Source of the DNA: Pseudarthrobacter oxydans
Lineage (GTDB): Bacteria > Actinomycetota > Actinomycetes > Actinomycetales > Micrococcaceae
Direction: 5' to 3'
Assembly (NCBI RefSeq): GCF_013314975.1
Contig: NZ_JABTYH010000017.1
Location: 21,095 to 85,094 of the forward strand
Length of the DNA stretch: 64,000 nucleotides
Position 1 is the stretch's first letter; each line of letters starts with the position of its first letter. A program made the translations under genes and the position numbers. The notes beneath the pieces are model-generated. The model saw only the letters and a list, made by a program, of their open reading frames with translations, searched no databases and was not told where the DNA came from. Shown here one piece after another: positions 60,519 to 64,000 of the stretch.

Positions 60519-60661
60519 GGGGGTAACTCCAATTTCTACAGGGCCGCTGGGTGCGGTCCGCGGTTTCTGGCCCCGGCGAAGCCAGCGGCGGGATACCTCT
60601 GGCTGCACGGCGGGGCGGATGAAGGGTAATGCGAAAAGCTGCGTGTACCAGCCTACCGGCC

Positions 60662-60721
60662 GCTACCTGCCCGGATGTTACCTGCGCAGGCGTTATCTGC
60701 GCAGGTGTTATCTGCGGAGCG
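60662..60721. repeat. four-unit 15-bp tandem repeat
   Basis: Units at 60662, 60677, 60692 and 60707 share GTTAYCTGC; the central two are GTTACCTGCGCAGGC and GTTATCTGCGCAGGT and contain the palindrome CCTGCGCAGG or a one-base variant. The outer units are degenerate. The last unit contains the stop codon of the DMT transporter gene. Confidence 0.7.
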
Positions 60722-61712
60722 CGCCCCGGGGCCAGGGCAGGGTGGCCAGGATGATGGCGGCGAGGGTAAGGATTGTGCCGAGGACCGTGGCCGGAGCCAC
60801 GATTGTTCCCGGAGCCGGCAGGACCACGTCGAGGGCGAGCGAGCCCAGCAGCTGCCCGGCGATCATGCCCAGCCCGGTGACCAGCACGCCCAGGCTCCGG
60901 ACCAGCAGCGCGCCGAGGCCGATAAACACGCATCCCATGGGGCCGCCAAGGTAGTACCACCATTCGGCGGGCAGCGGGTTCCCCGGTCCGGCCACGGAGA
61001 CTTTGACCGCGTAGGCCGTCCACAGCACAACGGAGCCGGCAACGAAATTCACCAGGGTGGCCGCGATGGGCGTGCCGTAGTGGACAGTGGCCGTCCCGTT
61101 CATGGCCTGTTGGAAGCTCATCAGGAACCCCGCCGCCACCGGCAGGAGGAGTGGAACCAGGAGCGCCGCGGGGCCGTCCGGCCCTGCGCCGCCGTCCGCC
61201 ATTCCCGGCGTGCCGCCTGCTGCCGCGAACCGGGGTGACACAGCCCAGGCGACGGCGGCGATGGTCAGGAGGCATCCGATGACCCGGATGGCAGTCACCG
61301 GCTTCCGGCCGGCCGGTCCAATTCCGAGCTTGTCCACCAGCAGGCCGCTGACGGTCTGGCCGGTGACTGTTGCCACTGTGAAGAGGGCGACCCCAAGGAT
61401 GCCCACCGTGAAGGACTGCGCGAAGACGAACAGGGCACCGATGCCGCCGGCCAGCACATAGATGCGCGGAAAGGCCCGGCTGCGGACCGCGGGCAGGATC
61501 CGTGCAAGGCCGGCCCGGCCGCGCGGCAGGAGCAGCGAGATCAGGATCATCACCACCAGCCCAGTGCTGAAGCTCACCACCGCGGCGGCGATGCCGTCAT
61601 TGAGGCGGGTGCCGAGGGCCCCGTTAATCCGGCCCTGGACGGGAATGGCGAGGCCCGCGCCCACCGCGAGTGGAAGGCCTGCGAGCAGCGGCAGGCGGGG
61701 GCTGGAAGTCAT
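60708..61712 (-). CDS. DMT-superfamily transporter, DUF606 (YdcZ-like) duplicated
   Basis: 334 residues with about ten helices in two DUF606-like halves: GAGLAIPVQGRINGALGTRL in the first and SFQQAMNGTATVHYGTPIAATLVNFVAGS in the second. Single-half versions occur as paired genes elsewhere; here they are fused. The C-terminus ends inside a 15-bp tandem repeat. A TAGGGT box lies seven bases before the ATG. The substrate is unknown. Confidence 0.8.
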   Translation of the reverse strand: MTSSPRLPLLAGLPLAVGAGLAIPVQGRINGALGTRLNDGIAAAVVSFSTGLVVMILISLLLPRGRAGLARILPAVRSRAFPRIYVLAGGIGALFVFAQSFTVGILGVALFTVATVTGQTVSGLLVDKLGIGPAGRKPVTAIRVIGCLLTIAAVAWAVSPRFAAAGGTPGMADGGAGPDGPAALLVPLLLPVAAGFLMSFQQAMNGTATVHYGTPIAATLVNFVAGSVVLWTAYAVKVSVAGPGNPLPAEWWYYLGGPMGCVFIGLGALLVRSLGVLVTGLGMIAGQLLGSLALDVVLPAPGTIVAPATVLGTILTLAAIILATLPWPRGALRR

Positions 61713-61719
61713 TGAATCA

Positions 61720-61725
61720 ACCCTA
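61720..61725 (-). promoter_or_regulatory. -10 box TAGGGT, leaderless promoter of the DUF606 transporter
   Basis: TAGGGT on the minus strand, seven bases before the ATG at 61712. The divergent S4 gene starts 33 bp away. Confidence 0.45.
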
Positions 61726-61745
61726 CGTCAGGCATCATTGCCTGT

Positions 61746-61973
61746 ATGAGCAATGTTGAAGAGATCACCATCCGCGACAGCATGATCCGCCTTGGCCAGC
61801 TGCTGAAGCTCGCCAATCTGGTGGAGGACGGTGTTGAGGCGGCGGAGCTCATCAAGAACGGGCTCGTCAAAGTCAACGGGGAGATCGATGACCGCCGCGG
61901 CCGGCAGCTGCACAATGGCGACACCGTGACGGTGAACGGCCAGACCGTTAAGGTCGTCGCGCCGGAGGCCTGA
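61746..61973 (+). CDS. small S4-domain RNA-binding protein (YbcJ-like)
   Basis: 75 residues forming one S4 domain: IRLGQLLKLANLVEDGVEAAELIKNGLVKVNGEID, then RGRQLHNGDTVTVNGQTV. YbcJ-type proteins bind RNA and may act on ribosomes. The start fits a CATCAT -10-like box seven bases upstream. It is divergent from the DUF606 gene and convergent with the esterase gene. Confidence 0.85.
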   Translation: MSNVEEITIRDSMIRLGQLLKLANLVEDGVEAAELIKNGLVKVNGEIDDRRGRQLHNGDTVTVNGQTVKVVAPEA

Positions 61974-62042
61974 CCGCCGCCCCGGGGCAGGCAGGCCGCC
62001 GGCGGCGGGGTCGGCCAGAGCGGACGCTCGCCGTCGTACCTT

Positions 62043-62702
62043 CTATTTCTTCAGGACCTCATGCGTGAGGAACTCGCCCACATGCCCGATCTCCTGCTGG
62101 TTGATCCCGTGCCACATGCCTGTGTAGAGGACCTTGGTGAGCTTGACGTGCTTGCGGACCCAGGCCATGGTGAAGTCGATCTTGTCCGGGGTGATCACGG
62201 GGTCCTGCTGGTCCCGGCCCCAGAACATGGGCACGGTGCCGTCCAGCTCGCTGTCCCGGAAGCTGGGATCGTCGCCGGCGTCCACCACGAAGCCTGAGAG
62301 TCCGACGACGGCGGCGAAGTCGGTGGGCCGCTGCCGCAGGAGCGTGGTGGCCATGGCCATGCCCATCGAGAAACCAAGCAGGGTTACCGACGGGTGCCCC
62401 ACCCGGATGGCGTCGATCCACTCGAGCACGTAGGCCGATGCTTCCTTGACGCGGTCCAGGGAGTAGTCGATGGACGCGGTGAGCGGAAACCAGGTGAAGC
62501 CCGGGCCCATGGCGATGGGGGCGCGGACGGACGCGACGGCAAAGTCGCCGGGCAACATGTCGGCCAGGCTCAGCAGGTCCTGTTCGTTCGCGCCGTAGCC
62601 GTGCAGGAGCACCAGCAGGGGTTTGCCATCACGCTGGTCCTCCGGATGGGACCACAGGACAACAGGGGCAGGAAATACTTCGGCGTCAGTCATGGTTTCC
62701 AT
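62043..62702 (-). CDS. carboxylesterase/phospholipase-type alpha/beta hydrolase
   Basis: 219 residues. LLVLLHGYGANEQDLLSLA (oxyanion region), GFSMGM with S112, D167 and H198 form the triad of the Abhydrolase_2 family. Substrates of relatives are short esters and acyl-proteins. ATG 62702 is the longest start; ATG 62693 (MTDAEVF) is plausible because a TATGAA box lies eight bases upstream. The divergent region to the SGNH gene holds a palindrome. Confidence 0.82.
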   Translation of the reverse strand: METMTDAEVFPAPVVLWSHPEDQRDGKPLLVLLHGYGANEQDLLSLADMLPGDFAVASVRAPIAMGPGFTWFPLTASIDYSLDRVKEASAYVLEWIDAIRVGHPSVTLLGFSMGMAMATTLLRQRPTDFAAVVGLSGFVVDAGDDPSFRDSELDGTVPMFWGRDQQDPVITPDKIDFTMAWVRKHVKLTKVLYTGMWHGINQQEIGHVGEFLTHEVLKK

Positions 62703-62710
62703 TCATACCA

Positions 62711-62726
62711 GTTACCCACAGGTAAC
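62711..62726. promoter_or_regulatory. palindrome GTTACCCACAGGTAAC between divergent hydrolase genes
   Basis: Two perfect 6-bp arms, GTTACC and GGTAAC, around CACA. It sits 9 bp from the esterase start and 46 bp from the SGNH start. A candidate shared operator; no regulator gene is adjacent. Confidence 0.4.
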
Positions 62727-62771
62727 TACCTACGTTGGCGTAGCCAGGGAAGCGAAAGGCAGGATAGGACC

Positions 62772-63641
62772 GTGAGTGACACAAGCGCCATCGAGACCCC
62801 GTCCATGACCGCCGGCTCCCACCCTTGGAGCCGTTATGTGGCCATGGGTGACTCCTTTACCGAAGGCATCGGGGACCCCGAGCCCTCAAGCCCGGGCGGG
62901 TTCCGCGGCTGGGCTGACCGCGTTGCCGAGGAACTGGGCCGGACCCAGCCGGATTTCGCCTATGCCAACCTCGCCGTCCGCGGCCGGCTGCTGCAGCAGA
63001 TCGTGGACCAGCAGCTCGCCCCGTGCCTTGCGCTGAAGCCTGACCTGGTCACCCTGTCCGCGGGCGGAAACGACCTGCTGCGGAGGGGCGGGGATCCCGA
63101 TGTCCTCGCCGCGAAGCTCGATTCGGTGGTCCAGATCCTGACGATGGGCGGCGCCACAGTGGTGCTGTTCAACGGCCCGGACACCGGCACGTCCGTGCTC
63201 GGCAGGATCCGCAGCAAGGTTGCCATCTACAACGAGAACCTGCGGACTGTCGCCGCCCGGCACGACGCCGTCATTGCGGACATGTGGTCCCTCCGCCAGC
63301 TCAGCGATCCCCGGATGTGGGACGAGGACCGGCTTCACTTCTCGCCCCTGGGCCACCACACCATTGCCGCCATGGTGCTGGATTCGCTGAACGTGGAGCA
63401 CACCCTGCAGCCCCTCCAGCCCAAGCCGTTCCCGCCCCGGAGCTGGCGGGAGGCCCGCTCGGGCGACCTGGTGTGGGCCCGCCAGTACTTTGTGCCGTGG
63501 GTGCTGCGCCGGCTGCGCAACCAGTCGTCCGGGGACGGCATTACGGCAAAACGGCCGACGCCGGGTCCCGTCTTTGGTCCGGGCGTTCCGCTGGGATCCG
63601 GCGAGGGTCCGCTGGGGTCGGCAGCCGGCAGCCGGAACTGA
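62772..63641 (+). CDS. SGNH/GDSL-family hydrolase
   Basis: 289 residues from a GTG. Block I is AMGDSFTEGIG with nucleophile S28, block III is GGNDLL (G99-N100-D101), and block V is DRLHFSPLGHH. This is the complete SGNH set. No signal peptide, so it is likely cytoplasmic. An Arg-rich and Pro/Gly-rich tail of about 60 residues follows the core. Esterase or lipase activity is expected but the substrate is unknown. Confidence 0.85.
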   Translation: MSDTSAIETPSMTAGSHPWSRYVAMGDSFTEGIGDPEPSSPGGFRGWADRVAEELGRTQPDFAYANLAVRGRLLQQIVDQQLAPCLALKPDLVTLSAGGNDLLRRGGDPDVLAAKLDSVVQILTMGGATVVLFNGPDTGTSVLGRIRSKVAIYNENLRTVAARHDAVIADMWSLRQLSDPRMWDEDRLHFSPLGHHTIAAMVLDSLNVEHTLQPLQPKPFPPRSWREARSGDLVWARQYFVPWVLRRLRNQSSGDGITAKRPTPGPVFGPGVPLGSGEGPLGSAAGSRN

Positions 63642-63699
63642 GCCCGGTGTTAACGCCCCGGGGTTAAGCTGGAGGGACACACACGAGAGGCTTAGCACC

Positions 63700-64000
63700 G
63701 TGAGCAACCTGTTTTTCTGGATCATCATCCTGTCATTCGTGATTCCGATGGCCATGCGGATGTACCGGAAGTCTGTAGCCCGCCGGGACCAGCAGCAAAC
63801 CTTCTCGGGACGGTACCCGGACCAGTTCCCGGGTTCCGGGCAGTTCCCCGGTTCCAGCGGCCCGCAGAGCAAGCAGCCCCGTGACGGCTTTACCCAGCAG
63901 GACTACCTCGCGGGAGGCTTCCGCCAGATCGGGCAGCCGGCGCCGCTCCCGCCCAGCCAGCCTTTGCCCCCGATCCAGCCCATCCCGCCGGTCCCGCCCG
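63700..64000 (+). CDS. Pro-rich membrane-anchored protein, N-terminal part (3' truncated)
   Basis: Starts at GTG 63700 with GAGAGG upstream and runs open off the right edge (about 100 codons). A membrane helix at about residues 5-20 (FFWIIILSFVIPMAM) follows a very short N-terminus, then a Gln/Pro/Gly-rich stretch with repeated FPGS and PPxxP. It is probably anchored with the remainder on the cytoplasmic side, because RMYRKSVARR is basic. Family unknown because the rest is missing. Confidence 0.6.
   Translation, partial: MSNLFFWIIILSFVIPMAMRMYRKSVARRDQQQTFSGRYPDQFPGSGQFPGSSGPQSKQPRDGFTQQDYLAGGFRQIGQPAPLPPSQPLPPIQPIPPVPP

Noticed and set aside
60662..60721. Tandem repeats as a CRISPR array
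   Set aside because: The 15-bp units abut directly without spacers and no cas genes are present in the window.

Overview
The window is a high-GC chromosomal segment from an actinobacterium of the Micrococcaceae, most likely Arthrobacter or Pseudarthrobacter. The evidence is the GC-rich third-position bias, frequent GTG starts, many leaderless genes with a TANNNT box 6-8 nt before the start codon, and actinobacterial gene order (rpsB-tsf-pyrH-frr-cdsA, dxr-M50 protease-ispG-GNAT, dnaG-dgt-dusB). I see no prophage, insertion sequence, CRISPR array or replication origin. The genus call is inference from protein character and synteny.

Layout. (1) 1-14.8 kb: the tail of a VIT-type transporter and an APH-like kinase on +. 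A long minus-strand block follows: FAD oxidoreductase, dxr, M50 site-2 protease, a membrane protein, a SatD-like HTH protein with a small membrane partner, a YciI protein, ispG, a GNAT protein, proS, a TSUP transporter and a PLP decarboxylase. (2) 14.9-30.5 kb: a lipase-maturation-factor-like protein, then a branched-chain amino acid catabolic supercluster. Its liu-type operon (accD, accA, acyl-CoA dehydrogenase, scoA, scoB, MaoC, CitE) faces a divergent TetR gene. The bkdABC operon faces a divergent Lrp/AsnC gene. Gene content matches the Mycobacterium tuberculosis Rv2495c-Rv2506 region. (3) 30.5-36.5 kb: a LytS/LytTR two-component pair lies between two loci that each encode a small membrane protein and an SSS-family carboxylate symporter. 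(4) 36.5-42.6 kb: the translation and membrane core cdsA-frr-pyrH-tsf-rpsB, flanked by a DivIVA-like protein with four repeats and an M23 peptidase. (5) 42.6-50.3 kb: a glutaryl-CoA-dehydrogenase-like enzyme, a CAU tRNA, a GT4 glycosyltransferase, an EamA-like transporter, a CDP-alcohol phosphatidyltransferase, a holin-X-like protein, a Bcr/CflA pump and two identical tRNA-Asn genes. (6) 50.4-64 kb: dnaG, dgt, dusB, a YibE/F protein, a lipid-type hydrolase and acyltransferase pair, a GNAT protein, glyS, a DMT transporter, an S4 protein, an esterase, an SGNH hydrolase and the start of a Pro-rich membrane protein.

How the genes work together. bkdABC would make isovaleryl-CoA and related acyl-CoAs. 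The liu operon would take isovaleryl-CoA to acetoacetate and acetyl-CoA, with MaoC and CitE proteins in place of the usual crotonase-type hydratase and HMG-CoA lyase. The neighbouring symporters and two-component system probably handle short carboxylates. CRP/GlxR-like palindromes upstream of bkdA and upstream of the DUF485-symporter operon suggest shared carbon-status control; that link is inference. The catabolic and transport genes sit inside what is a tighter core block (rpsB...cdsA...dxr...ispG) in other actinobacteria.
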